DNA from: Sphingomonas rubra
Lineage (GTDB): Bacteria > Pseudomonadota > Alphaproteobacteria > Sphingomonadales > Sphingomonadaceae
DNA: 35,236 bases
NCBI RefSeq assembly: GCF_900115745.1
Contig: NZ_FOXP01000014.1
Location: forward strand, 1 to 35,236
Reading direction: 5' to 3'
A program made the translations under genes and the position numbers. The notes under the pieces were generated by a model. That model was not told the origin of the DNA. It made no database searches and was given only the letters and a program-made list of their open reading frames with translations. Below are positions 23,481 to 32,167 of this stretch, in pieces; the stretch's first letter is position 1; each line of letters starts with the position of its first letter.

Positions 23481-24994
23481 ATCGCCAGACGGGAAAGCGG
23501 GAAGGCGGCATCCGCCGCGTCGTCATCGCTGGTGGGGGCACCGCGGGGTGGATGACCGCCGCGGCGGTTGCACGGACGATGGGGGCGGCGATCGAGCTGG
23601 TGCTGGTCGAGTCCGATGCGATCGGCACCGTCGGCGTCGGCGAGTCCACCATCCCGCCGCTCGTCACCTACAATCGGCTGCTCGGCATCAACGAAGCCGA
23701 TTTCATGCGCGAGACGCAGGCCACCTTCAAACTGGGCATCCTGTTCGACGAGTGGAAGGAACGGGGCAGCCGCTATTTCCACTCGTTCGGGCTGACCGGC
23801 AAGGATCACTGGTCGGCGGGGTTCCAGCATTTCTGGCTGTACGGCCGACACAAGGGGCACCAGCACCCCTATGACGATTACTGCCTGGAGCTGCTGGCGG
23901 CGATGGCGGGCAAGTTCGCGCACCTGCCCGACGACCAGATGAACTACGCCTACCAGCTCGACTCCACGCTCTACGCCCGTTTCCTGCGGCGCCTGGCGGA
24001 GGCGGACGGGACGCGCCGGGTGGAAGGTAAGATCGCGCGCGTCGAACTCGACGAGGAGAGCGGCGATATCGCACGGCTGGTGCTCGACTCCGGCACGCAC
24101 ATCGAGGGCGACCTGTTCATCGACTGCACGGGCTTTCGCGCCCTGCTGATCGAGGGCGCGCTCCATGCCGGTTTCGAGGACTGGACGCACTGGCTGCCCT
24201 GCGACGCGGCGATCGCCGTGCAGACGGAGAACGTCGCACCGCCCGTGCCCTACACGCGGGCGATGGCGCACGACGCGGGGTGGCAGTGGCGCATCCCGCT
24301 GCAACATCGCACCGGCAACGGCATCGTCTATTGCAGCCGCTACCTTGATCGCGAACAGGCGCTCGAACGGCTGCTCGGCAACATCGAGGGCACGGTGCTG
24401 ACCGAACCGAACGCGCTACGCTTCGTCACCGGCATGAGGCGGCGGCAGTGGCATCGCAACTGCGTCGCGATCGGCCTATCGGGCGGGTTCATGGAGCCGC
24501 TGGAGTCGACCAGCATCCACCTGATCCAGCGCGCGGTGCTGCGCCTGCTCCGGCTGTTCCCGGTGGCAGGCATCAGCGAGCGCGACGTGACCGAGTTTAA
24601 CGACCAGCAGCTGACTGACGCGGTGCAGATCCGCGATTTCCTGATCCTGCACTACAAGGCGACCGACCGGCGCGACAGCGCCTTCTGGCGCCAGTGCGCC
24701 GCGATGCCGATCCCTGACACGCTCCACCATAAGATCGAGCTGTTTCGCGAAACTGGGCGCGTGTTCCGCCGCAACGAGGAACTGTTCGCCGAGAACAGCT
24801 GGGTACAGGTGATGATGGGCCAGGGCATTGTGCCGCAGAGCTGGCATCCGATCGCCGCCAAGCTGCGCGACGATGAGCTGGACCGGCTGCTCGGCACCAT
24901 TCGCGACACGATGCGCCGCACCGTCGCCGGCCTACCCGACCATGCCGCCTATGTTGCGCAATATTGCGGCGCACGTCGCGGTTCCGCGCGCTGA
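23477..24994 (+). CDS. Flavin-dependent halogenase 2 (tryptophan halogenase-like)
   Basis: 505-residue flavin-dependent halogenase. All expected motifs are present: GGGTAGW at 19-25 for FAD, Lys85 in ATFKLGILF, the full WxWxIP signature WQWRIP at 269-274, and Glu343 in GFMEPLEST. This makes it the better candidate of the two for real halogenating activity; it would need FADH2 from a flavin reductase, none of which is encoded here. ATG 23477 overlaps the cupin stop (ATGA). The lacI gene starts 3 bases after its stop. It is only distantly similar to halogenase 1, so the pair is not a recent duplication. No export signal. The substrate is unknown. Confidence 0.92.
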   Translation: MNRQTGKREGGIRRVVIAGGGTAGWMTAAAVARTMGAAIELVLVESDAIGTVGVGESTIPPLVTYNRLLGINEADFMRETQATFKLGILFDEWKERGSRYFHSFGLTGKDHWSAGFQHFWLYGRHKGHQHPYDDYCLELLAAMAGKFAHLPDDQMNYAYQLDSTLYARFLRRLAEADGTRRVEGKIARVELDEESGDIARLVLDSGTHIEGDLFIDCTGFRALLIEGALHAGFEDWTHWLPCDAAIAVQTENVAPPVPYTRAMAHDAGWQWRIPLQHRTGNGIVYCSRYLDREQALERLLGNIEGTVLTEPNALRFVTGMRRRQWHRNCVAIGLSGGFMEPLESTSIHLIQRAVLRLLRLFPVAGISERDVTEFNDQQLTDAVQIRDFLILHYKATDRRDSAFWRQCAAMPIPDTLHHKIELFRETGRVFRRNEELFAENSWVQVMMGQGIVPQSWHPIAAKLRDDELDRLLGTIRDTMRRTVAGLPDHAAYVAQYCGARRGSAR

Positions 24995-24996
24995 AC

Positions 24997-26076
24997 GTGG
25001 CGAAGCGACGACAGGCCGTTACCATCCGGCACGTCGCGGCCGAGGCGGGGGTGTCGCTCCAGACGGTCAGTCGCATCCTCAACAAGGCGCCCAACGTCCG
25101 CGACGAGACGGTGGCACGCGTCCAAGCCGCGATCGACCGGTTGGGCTACGTGCCCTCGCTGGCGGCGCAGCGGATGGCGGGCGCGCACTCATATTTCATT
25201 CTCGCGCTCAACGACCGGGCACGGACCATCGCCGACTGGCAGTCAGATCAGGGTACCGGCTGGGTGGACCAGATGCTGCTGGGCGGCATGCTTACCTGCG
25301 CCAAGCACGGTTACCGGATGATCGTCGAACTTGTCGACACGCACAGCGACCATATTGAGCGCGAGCTGATGGCAGCCTTGGCCGCCGTTCAGCCTGATGG
25401 CGTCATTCTTACACCGCCGCACTCCGGCAATCCTCTGATCGTCCGGCTGCTGACCGAGCAGGGGATCAGCTTCGCGCGGATCGGGTCGACCAGTGCCGGT
25501 GGTGGTTTCATGCTGGTTATGGACGACGAACGCGCGGGCCGCATCGCGACCGAGCATCTCGTCGCGCTGGGTCATCGCCGGATCGGCTTCGTTGCCGGTC
25601 CGGCGAGCTACGAGCTGAGCGGCTGGCGCGTCGAGGGCTGGCGCGGAGCCATGGCTGCGGCAGAACTAGATACGACCGATCTCCTGGTACCGGGCGACTT
25701 CAGCCACGACGCCGGACGCGCGGCAGGGGCGTGGTTGCTCGAACTCGCCGATCCGGCAACCGCGATCATAGCGAGCAACGATCAGATGGCGCTCGGCGTA
25801 CTAGAACTGGCACGAGGGCGGGGGGTACGGGTTCCGGAAGCATTGTCGCTCGTCAGCTTCGACGATACGCCCGCCGTCCGCTTCGCCCATCCACCACTGA
25901 CCGCGATCACACAGCCGGTCGCGCAGGTCGCGGCTCGCGCTGTCGAGTTGATCATCGCCGCCCGCAAGGGACGCGCATCGACATCCGACCCGATCAACAT
26001 TCCCGTGTCGTTGCAGATCCGTCAGACGACCGCCGTCCCCACGCGGTCACGCGTGTCGCAGGCTCACGCCTTTTGA
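24997..26076 (+). CDS. LacI-family transcriptional regulator
   Basis: 359-residue repressor. The N-terminal helix-turn-helix and hinge VTIRHVAAEAGVSLQTVSRILN ... SLAAQRMAG are at about residues 8-55. The periplasmic-binding-like sensor domain contains typical LacI blocks such as GVILTPP, HLVALGHRRIGFVAG, AIIASNDQMALGVLE and LSLVSFDDTP. GTG 24997 is chosen because it lies just after the halogenase stop and leaves a normal short N-terminus before the DNA-binding helix. It is last in the receptor operon, so it probably regulates its own transcript through the GTGAACGTTCAC sites upstream of the receptor and GH3 genes, released by a sugar from glucan breakdown. The inducer is unknown. Confidence 0.93.
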   Translation: MAKRRQAVTIRHVAAEAGVSLQTVSRILNKAPNVRDETVARVQAAIDRLGYVPSLAAQRMAGAHSYFILALNDRARTIADWQSDQGTGWVDQMLLGGMLTCAKHGYRMIVELVDTHSDHIERELMAALAAVQPDGVILTPPHSGNPLIVRLLTEQGISFARIGSTSAGGGFMLVMDDERAGRIATEHLVALGHRRIGFVAGPASYELSGWRVEGWRGAMAAAELDTTDLLVPGDFSHDAGRAAGAWLLELADPATAIIASNDQMALGVLELARGRGVRVPEALSLVSFDDTPAVRFAHPPLTAITQPVAQVAARAVELIIAARKGRASTSDPINIPVSLQIRQTTAVPTRSRVSQAHAF

Positions 26077-26188
26077 TTAAGTCGGCACGGACAATCCGAG
26101 CAGAGCGGTTTTCCAGACGATAGGTGTCAAACGGGTTTAACACGGATGTGCTGATATGTTTCACGGTGCTGGCTAAATCGACGCCGGC
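26077..26188. other. Short intergenic stretch after lacI
   Basis: No terminator or gene recognised. TTTCACGGTGCTGGCTAAAT just before the IS630 fragment resembles the terminal region style of IS630 elements, but no partner end was found. Confidence 0.35.
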
Positions 26189-26425
26189 ATGATGGACAAG
26201 CCGTCGCCGATAGACCTGCGGCCGCGAGCGCAGGCTGTGGCTGAAGACGGGCTGCACTGGCGGGCTGCGGCGCGGCAATTCGGAGTGCCGACTGCTATGA
26301 TGATCCGCTGGCACAATCAGCGCCGCAGCATCGGCAGCTGTGCCGAAAAAGGAGAATGGCAGCGACAGGCAGTCGCGTCGGGTCGAGGTGCATGCACAAA
26401 CGACCTTGGCGCTGCATGCAGGGGT
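26189..26425 (+). pseudogene. IS630-family transposase fragment, frameshifted
   Basis: The start of an IS630-type transposase: IDLRPRAQAVAEDGLHWRAAARQFGVPTAMMIRW is the typical N-terminal helix-turn-helix. Similarity leaves this frame around the run of A at 26344-26350 and resumes one frame over as GSDRQSRRVEVHAQTTLALHA, matching the usual GGDxRSxRIEAHA block. After that nothing of the catalytic DDE domain remains. The gene is therefore both frameshifted and truncated. It ends right at the ribosome-binding region of the antiporter gene. Confidence 0.75.
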
Positions 26426-26445
26426 AAGCCGCTCAAGGAAGGAGT

Positions 26446-27825
26446 ATGAGCGTGGAAGCAACTTGGTGGGACAGCCTGATCGACACCGTCTCCGGCGTTC
26501 TTGCGGCGCATGGGCCGCCGGCACCCAGTGTCGAGCATAGCTACGCGCCCGGCGACTTCAGCATCCACTTCTTTCTCCAACTGGCGGTAATCCTTGTCAC
26601 CTGCCGGGTGGTTGGATGGCTAGGCAAGAAGCTGCTCGGTCAGCCGCAGGTTGTCGGCGAGATGATTGCTGGCGTGTTTCTCGGGCCATCGTTGCTCGGG
26701 CTGGTCCTGCCTGATGTGCAGGGTGCAATCTTCCCCAAAGAAACGAAAAACGTCCTCTACGCAGGCGCACAGCTCGGCGTCGGCCTGTACATGTTTCTGA
26801 TCGGCACTACGATCCGGCTCGACCATTTTCGCACTAAGGCGAAGAGCGCCTCATTCGTCTCGCTGGCGGGAATCGCAGCGCCGTTTGCAATGGCCGTGCT
26901 AATCACGCCGCTGCTGCTTGACGTTCCAGGCCTCTTCGCCGCCGGAATCAGCCAGGCGAATGCGACGCTATTCCTCGGCGCCTGTATCGCACTCACGGCC
27001 TTTCCAATGCTTGCGCGGATCATCAACGAGCGCGGACTAGCAGACAGTTCGCTTGGTACGCTGTCGCTAACCGCGGGCGCCTTTGACGATGCCTGCTCCT
27101 GGTGCGTTCTGGCGATTGTGCTCGCGACTTTTGGTGGGGGAGCGGGCGTTGCCATCCTTGCGATTGGCGGTGGACTCCTCTGGACACTGTTTGTGCTTTT
27201 CACCGGGCCGCGCTTGTTCGCGCCTCTTGCGCGTATCGTCGAGCGCGAAGGCTTGATGAGCACGTCGGCGTTCGCGATTGTCATGATTGCCTTCTGTTTA
27301 TCCGCGTTCCTGATGGACGTGGTCGGCATTCACGCGATCTTCGGCGGTTTTATTCTCGGCGTGGTAATGCCGCGCGGGCGGCTCTCCGACGAGATCCAGC
27401 GCAAGCTGGAGCCGCTGACGGTCGTCCTGCTGCTGCCAATGTTCTTCACCTACTCAGGGCTGAACACCCACATGGGTACGGTGAACTCGGGCTCGCTGCT
27501 GCTAATCACGCTCGGCATTCTCGCTGCATCAATCGTTGCCAAGGGCGGCGCCTGCTACCTCGCGGCGCGGCTATCGGGCGAGGACAACCGAACCGCGCTT
27601 GGCATCGGCGCGCTGATGAACTCGCGCGGTTTGATGGAGCTTATCATCCTCAACATCGGCCTGCAGAAAGGCATCATCGGCCCGACGCTGTTTTCGATCT
27701 TGGTGCTGATGGCGATTGTTACCACGATGATGGCTAGCCCCCTCTTCGAGATTCTTTACGAACGCCGAGGTCGGGAAAGCGGGGAGCTTGCCGACCTGGC
27801 GCAGGGTGCCGAACGCGCCTCCTGA
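26446..27825 (+). CDS. CPA2-family cation:proton antiporter
   Basis: 459-residue inner-membrane sodium or potassium/proton antiporter of the CPA2 family, with about 12-13 hydrophobic helices. Characteristic segments are QPQVVGEMIAGVFLGPSLLG near residue 65, the ion-binding acidic pair Asp214-Asp215 in TAGAFDDACSW, GIHAIFGGFILGVVMPRG near 297, and IGALMNSRGLMELIILNIG near 388. There is no C-terminal RCK/TrkA-N domain, so it is the short form. A good ribosome-binding site AAGGAAGG precedes ATG 26446. It stands alone between IS630 debris upstream and an IS6-like remnant downstream, so its original partners may have been lost. The transported ion cannot be read from sequence. Confidence 0.92.
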   Translation: MSVEATWWDSLIDTVSGVLAAHGPPAPSVEHSYAPGDFSIHFFLQLAVILVTCRVVGWLGKKLLGQPQVVGEMIAGVFLGPSLLGLVLPDVQGAIFPKETKNVLYAGAQLGVGLYMFLIGTTIRLDHFRTKAKSASFVSLAGIAAPFAMAVLITPLLLDVPGLFAAGISQANATLFLGACIALTAFPMLARIINERGLADSSLGTLSLTAGAFDDACSWCVLAIVLATFGGGAGVAILAIGGGLLWTLFVLFTGPRLFAPLARIVEREGLMSTSAFAIVMIAFCLSAFLMDVVGIHAIFGGFILGVVMPRGRLSDEIQRKLEPLTVVLLLPMFFTYSGLNTHMGTVNSGSLLLITLGILAASIVAKGGACYLAARLSGEDNRTALGIGALMNSRGLMELIILNIGLQKGIIGPTLFSILVLMAIVTTMMASPLFEILYERRGRESGELADLAQGAERAS

Positions 27826-27855
27826 CTCCTCGTCGCTAACTTTAAGGTTCACGAG

Positions 27856-28142
27856 GGTGCTGCCAATATAACGCGGACCGCTCTCGCCCTTATGCAACGG
27901 GGTCTGCGAAGATGACAGCTTCATAATGGCGTGCTGGGGGTGCTGTCAAAGCAACGGGGCCTACCGACCTGAAGCCGACTTTCTACCCCGTTTGCCTGCT
28001 AATAAGCAGGCAAACGGCGGACGATCTCAGAAACCACCGAGCAAGATCGCGACACTGACAGCGCGCTCAGCATAGCTCAGCGGCCTAAGTTGTCCACCAC
28101 CACGGTGCTGGATCGGAGGTGCCACGTTGGTTTGACAGTGCC
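27856..28142. mobile_element. Transposase-less IS6-like remnant or MITE
   Basis: The left end GGTGCTGCCAATATAACGCG and the next 40 bases resemble the left end of the two complete IS6 elements. The right end, read inward, is GGCACTGTCAAACCAACGTG, as in those elements. A second left-type end, GGTGCTGTCAAAGCAACG, lies inside at 27939 and pairs better with the right end, giving a 204-base unit (27939-28142). No transposase remains. Confidence 0.7.
27988..28017. terminator. Perfect hairpin inside the IS6-like remnant
   Basis: 13-bp perfect stem CCGTTTGCCTGCT / AGCAGGCAAACGG with a 4-base AATA loop. It could end the antiporter transcript, about 160 bases after its stop, though no T-run follows on either strand. 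Confidence 0.45.
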
Positions 28143-28322
28143 AGGTGAGCGCTTCCACTGAGAGACCCGGAAACGGTCATCTACGGCCGATTTCCTGCTC
28201 CCCGACTTGAGTCATCCGTTCACGTGAGTTCGACTCGCCGATGACAATCGCCGCGACTCGCGCAGGCATGCTCAGCGCTCAATGTTGCCTTCCTGACGAG
28301 AACCGACTCGTCTCCGGCAGTC
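28143..28322. other. Intergenic stretch between the IS6-like remnant and the M28 peptidase gene
   Basis: No gene seen. A weak hairpin GACGAG-AACCGA-CTCGTC at 28295-28312 lies just beyond the peptidase stop on the minus strand and may be its transcript end. Confidence 0.35.
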
Positions 28323-30701
28323 TCACTCGCGCGAGGAGGCTGTTCTCATGGCAATGATCCGGTCCGAACCCAGCCATCCGACGACGGTTGCGGGCCGCGA
28401 CGGTAGCGACAACCTGTCTTCGGTTGTCTCGGCCGCGACGACCTGGAGGTAGCTGCCGCGACGGCTTCGATACCGCAGCACGACGGGCTTGCCGGTCGAC
28501 TGCCACCGCACCTTGACCCGCGTGCGATCCATGCCGGGTACCGAAACGGCACGTTCGCCGATCACCAAGGACTGCAGCGGCGTGTCCGCCGCGAGCGATA
28601 GCGTCATCGTGCGACCACTACTTCCCGGGGTCACGATGATCCTTCGCCACTCACTCTCGCGCGCGATGCGGATCGTCGGCGACGGCACGGCGTAGTCGCG
28701 GGCGGGCACGCGCCAGACCGGATCGTCCGCAACAAGCGGCATCGACACCTTGGCCGGCACCGCGCCATCTCGACGGAGCATCGCCATCGTCCAGGGATCC
28801 GGCCGCTCGAGTGGACTGACAAGCCAGCGACGGCCCTCCGGATCGGACACGCCGTAAAGCTGCGACAATGCGGGATAGCGCGGGCTGGCAGGCGTCGCAC
28901 GGATAGACAACAGCAGCGCCGCAGCCGTCAGCAGCGCCGCGAAAGTAAAGCGAAGGGGCGCCCCGCCCGCCAACGGCAGTACGATCGGTGTCGCGAACAG
29001 CACGAAGACGCCGATCGCCTCCGGCGTAGGCACGCCGAGCGCCAAGAGCACTGAATGGCCGAAGATGAACAGGTAGGCGAGCGGCAGCACCCCCAGTGCC
29101 GCCGCGATCCAGGCACCGTGCCGAGCGAAGCGGACGGCGACAGTCGCCCCCGCTGCCGCCAGCGTCGGGAACAGGATCAGCGGTGTGAGCGCCGGCGCTA
29201 GCGATTGAACGGTGAGCGCGAGGATGAGGCCGACGAGCAAGCTTCCCGCTCGCACCGCCCGCTGTTCGATCGGTTCCGCGAACGCCCACCAACTCGCGAC
29301 CGCGGCGGCGACGCCGAGCACGCCCGTTGCGAGCGGCGGGCGGCCGAGCACGATCGCGACTGCTGTTGCGACAAGACAGCCGAGCGCGATCGCGCGTCCC
29401 GACCGACCGCGTCGCAGCAGCGATGCGGCTCCCGCAAGGCTCGACGCGGCGACCAGGCATAGCGCAACTTCATAGCGACCGAACGTCGCCATGATCCGAT
29501 GGTGCGCGCCCCAGTCGTCGGCGACCCCGGTCAGCGCGTAGCCGAGCCGCGCCGTCACGATCGTGACGATAGTGCAGGCCAGCGCCGCGGCAGCCCCTCG
29601 CATCACTGCCGTCGCACCGACGCCGCCGCGGATCATGCCCAAGCCCGCGAGGCCGATCGCGGTCGCCAGAAGCGGCCATCCAGCCCAAGCTGGATAGCGG
29701 ACCGACACGACGGGCCAGGCATCCGCGAACACCCCGTCACCACCGCGGAGCAGCGGGCGCGGATCGTCGGCGACCGCGCGCACCACCGGCAGCACCTGAT
29801 CACCCAGGCTCTGCACCGTCCGCGGATCAACGTTCTCGAACGCATCGCGCGGCGTGTGATAATCAAATTCGCCGTCGAGGAACGCGAAGTTGAGCGCCGG
29901 GATGTCGAGCTTGGCGGTCGCCGTCAGGTCGGTCCGGTTGGGCAACTGCCGATAAAGGAAAGTCGCCGCCGAATGGGCGAAGCGGTGATCGGCCGTCGCG
30001 CGGTACTTGGCGACCAGCCCGCCCGATCCAGGCCCGGTCTCGAACATGGTGCCAAGGCCGCGCGTGCCGCGCGAGTCGATGTTGATCAGCGCGCCGATCC
30101 GCCGGGCGCGGGCGGGGTCGGCGAAGAACAGCCGGGCACCGAGCAGTCCCGCTTCCTCCCCGTCGGTCAGGATCAGGACGACGTCACGCTCAGGGCGGCC
30201 ACCGGCGAGTACCGCTCGCGCGGTCTCCAGCACGACGGCGACGCCGACGCCGTCGTCCGCCGCGCCGAACGATCCGGGCACCGAGTCGGTGTGCGCCATC
30301 ATCGCGACCGCGGGCAGTTCGGGCATGCGACCGGGAAGGATCGCGACCAGCGTCTCGATCTCGCCGGCCTGCACCGACGCGTTCTTGCCGGACGAAACAC
30401 CGACGCCGATGCCGTTCAGCGCGAAGACACGCGCTCCCATGAGGCGGAGGCGCGCTGCAACCACTCGGCGAACCCGCGCGGCCTCGGGCGAGCCTGCCGG
30501 ATGCGGCCTTAAGGACGCGGCTCGGACGATGCTCATGGCGCGCATGGCCGAGAAGGCGGTCGGCGCAGCGCTCGAGGGCACGACGCTTGGAGGCTGCATC
30601 GCCAGCCATGCGAGGCCGAGCGCAACCAGGAACATGATGCCCGCGGGCAGCGAGGCAGTCAGACGAGCCAAGATGCCATCATAGCGGTACGCCACCGTCA
30701 T
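28323..30701 (-). CDS. Membrane-anchored M28-family zinc aminopeptidase
   Basis: 792-residue integral membrane peptidase. A transmembrane helix at about residues 18-36 precedes an M28 (aminopeptidase Y-like) domain. Its two-zinc site is visible: His137 and Asp139 in AHTDSVPG, Asp149 or Asp150 in GAADDGVG, Glu182/Glu183 in DGEEAG, Asp209 in NIDSRG, and His282 in DYHTPRDAF. The domain should face the periplasm. From about residue 340 a set of roughly eight hydrophobic helices follows, then a C-terminal soluble, strand-rich domain (about 620-792). This peptidase-plus-membrane plan resembles the ERMP1/Fxna type. The substrate is unknown. It lies 96 bases downstream of the DUF1993 gene on the same strand and may be cotranscribed with it. 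Confidence 0.9.
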   Translation of the reverse strand: MTVAYRYDGILARLTASLPAGIMFLVALGLAWLAMQPPSVVPSSAAPTAFSAMRAMSIVRAASLRPHPAGSPEAARVRRVVAARLRLMGARVFALNGIGVGVSSGKNASVQAGEIETLVAILPGRMPELPAVAMMAHTDSVPGSFGAADDGVGVAVVLETARAVLAGGRPERDVVLILTDGEEAGLLGARLFFADPARARRIGALINIDSRGTRGLGTMFETGPGSGGLVAKYRATADHRFAHSAATFLYRQLPNRTDLTATAKLDIPALNFAFLDGEFDYHTPRDAFENVDPRTVQSLGDQVLPVVRAVADDPRPLLRGGDGVFADAWPVVSVRYPAWAGWPLLATAIGLAGLGMIRGGVGATAVMRGAAAALACTIVTIVTARLGYALTGVADDWGAHHRIMATFGRYEVALCLVAASSLAGAASLLRRGRSGRAIALGCLVATAVAIVLGRPPLATGVLGVAAAVASWWAFAEPIEQRAVRAGSLLVGLILALTVQSLAPALTPLILFPTLAAAGATVAVRFARHGAWIAAALGVLPLAYLFIFGHSVLLALGVPTPEAIGVFVLFATPIVLPLAGGAPLRFTFAALLTAAALLLSIRATPASPRYPALSQLYGVSDPEGRRWLVSPLERPDPWTMAMLRRDGAVPAKVSMPLVADDPVWRVPARDYAVPSPTIRIARESEWRRIIVTPGSSGRTMTLSLAADTPLQSLVIGERAVSVPGMDRTRVKVRWQSTGKPVVLRYRSRRGSYLQVVAAETTEDRLSLPSRPATVVGWLGSDRIIAMRTASSRE

Positions 30702-30797
30702 TACGACAGCCCCCGCTTTCCGGCTGCGCTTTGGCCGTGAAGACTCAAGGAGCTACCTTTTCGGCCCTCAAAGCGCTCCCCACAGTCGGGCGCTGGT

Positions 30798-31355
30798 TCA
30801 GGTTTCAGTTGGGCGTAGATGAGCAAGCATGTGCGCAGCATAATCGGCCTTGCCCAGATCGATCCCTTGCGCGCGAAGGATCGCGTAGGCGGTTACGATG
30901 TGAAAGTAGAATTGCGGGAGCGCCCAGTCGCGCGAGTACCGCTCGGCCGTGACGTCGAGCACCATACCGATCGGCAGTGCGTGCGCAATGCTGCTGGCCG
31001 GATCGACCTCGATGCCCTCCGCTCCAGCCGATTCCACCACTCCCAGGGTCTCGGCAATCCTCGCCTGCGCTGCGGCCATGGTGCCCGGCGTTTCGCCGCC
31101 GTTGCGGCCCTCGTCGAGCAGCGTCTTGAGCGACGCGGGGAACTCACGCCCTTGCAACCGGAAGATGCCCTCTTGTGCCTGCCGGCATGCGAAGCGCACC
31201 TGCGTCGATAGAGGGAACATGTCGGGCGCAAGCCGCGCTGCGAGAAGCGCGTCCCCCTCTTCGCCCGGCCGCTGGGCCTCTGCCTTGGTGAGCCAGGCGG
31301 ACAACGCGCCAAGCATGTGGGCGTAGGTGGGAAAAAGCATGTCGGACAGTATCAT
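30798..31355 (-). CDS. DUF1993 family protein
   Basis: A 185-residue protein of the DUF1993 family, helical and probably related to the DinB-like four-helix bundles. It opens MILSDMLFPTYAHMLGALSAWLTKAE, as family members usually do, and contains LPQFYFHIVTAYAILRAQGIDLGKADY near its end, the conserved C-terminal helix. No catalytic activity is known. The start is placed at ATG 31355; the 45 codons upstream in frame do not look like the family. No signal peptide. The M28 peptidase gene follows on the same strand; a functional link is not evident. Confidence 0.87.
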   Translation of the reverse strand: MILSDMLFPTYAHMLGALSAWLTKAEAQRPGEEGDALLAARLAPDMFPLSTQVRFACRQAQEGIFRLQGREFPASLKTLLDEGRNGGETPGTMAAAQARIAETLGVVESAGAEGIEVDPASSIAHALPIGMVLDVTAERYSRDWALPQFYFHIVTAYAILRAQGIDLGKADYAAHMLAHLRPTET

Positions 31356-31660
31356 GGCGTCTGTTTTCCTGGGCTGAGGGAAGAGCGTCAAGCGGGGCTG
31401 GGACGCAAACCCGATAGAGGCGGCGACGTCGACCCAGATACGGACATTCCTGTCCGACTCCGCGCATCTCGGAACTCGCCGTTCATTCACGTCGTGGCAT
31501 GCCGCCTGCTACGGGTTTTCGCCTACCCGACCGGCTTTCCGCCGCCGTGGTTTATAAGGCAGGTCGCGACCTCGCTGAGCAGGGTCGGGCGGCGCGGAGT
31601 TAGCATGTCGTTGGTTCGACTGCTACTTATCTGGTGCAAGCCAATGAGAAGGGACCTGCC
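31356..31660. other. Divergent intergenic region before the molybdenum hydroxylase operon
   Basis: 305 bases between the DUF1993 gene and the iron-sulfur subunit gene, presumably holding promoters in both directions. No convincing promoter, operator, riboswitch or small gene was recognised. GAAGGGAC just before 31661 is the likely ribosome-binding site. Confidence 0.5.
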
Positions 31661-32167
31661 ATGTCGCTGATCGTGAACGGAAAGCAGGTGCACGGCCCTG
31701 CCGATCCTCGCGTGTCCTTACTCGACCATCTGCGCGAGGACCTGCACCTCACCGGCACGAAGAAGGGCTGCAATCAAGGCGCGTGCGGGGCATGCACGGT
31801 GCTGGTGGACGGCGAGCGGATACTGTCCTGCCTTGCGCTCGCGGTGCAGTATGACGGGCGCGCGATCACGACGATCGAGGGGTTGGCCGGCGGCGACGCA
31901 CTTCACCCGCTCCAGGCCGCGTTTGTCGAGCATGACGGCTTTCAATGCGGTTATTGCACCCCGGGGCAGATCTGCTCGGCGATCGGGATGGCGAGTGAGC
32001 TGGAGCGGGGGGTGCCGAGCCACGTCAGCGCCGACCTCGCCGCAGACGCGCAGTGGACGCGCGAGGAAATCCAGGAACGGATGAGTGGCAATCTGTGTCG
32101 CTGCGGCGCGCACAACGGCATCGTCGACGCGATCCGGGCCACCTTCGCGACGGAGGCGTCGGCATGA
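31661..32167 (+). CDS. paoA: Molybdenum hydroxylase, 2Fe-2S small subunit (PaoA/XdhC-type chain)
   Basis: 168-residue electron-transfer subunit of a xanthine oxidase-family enzyme. It carries two [2Fe-2S] clusters: the plant-type one with Cys37, Cys42, Cys45 and Cys57 (GCNQGACGACTVLVDGERILSC), and the helical one with Cys96, Cys99, Cys146 and Cys148 (GFQCGYCTPG, NLCRCG). Electrons pass from the molybdenum centre through these to FAD on the next subunit. Unlike periplasmic E. coli PaoA there is no Tat signal in front, so this complex looks cytoplasmic. ATG 31661 is preferred to an in-frame ATG at 31634 because of spacing to GAAGGGAC and family alignment. The next gene's ATG overlaps its stop (ATGA). 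Confidence 0.93.
   Translation: MSLIVNGKQVHGPADPRVSLLDHLREDLHLTGTKKGCNQGACGACTVLVDGERILSCLALAVQYDGRAITTIEGLAGGDALHPLQAAFVEHDGFQCGYCTPGQICSAIGMASELERGVPSHVSADLAADAQWTREEIQERMSGNLCRCGAHNGIVDAIRATFATEASA

Noticed and set aside
20185..24994. Calling the two halogenases tryptophan 7-halogenase (prnA/rebH) genes
   Set aside because: There are no tryptophan-derived natural product genes nearby; homologues in TonB-receptor loci have other or unknown substrates.
29499..30512. 337-codon plus-strand frame opposite the M28 peptidase
   Set aside because: Shadow frame; the minus strand carries the intact zinc-site motifs.
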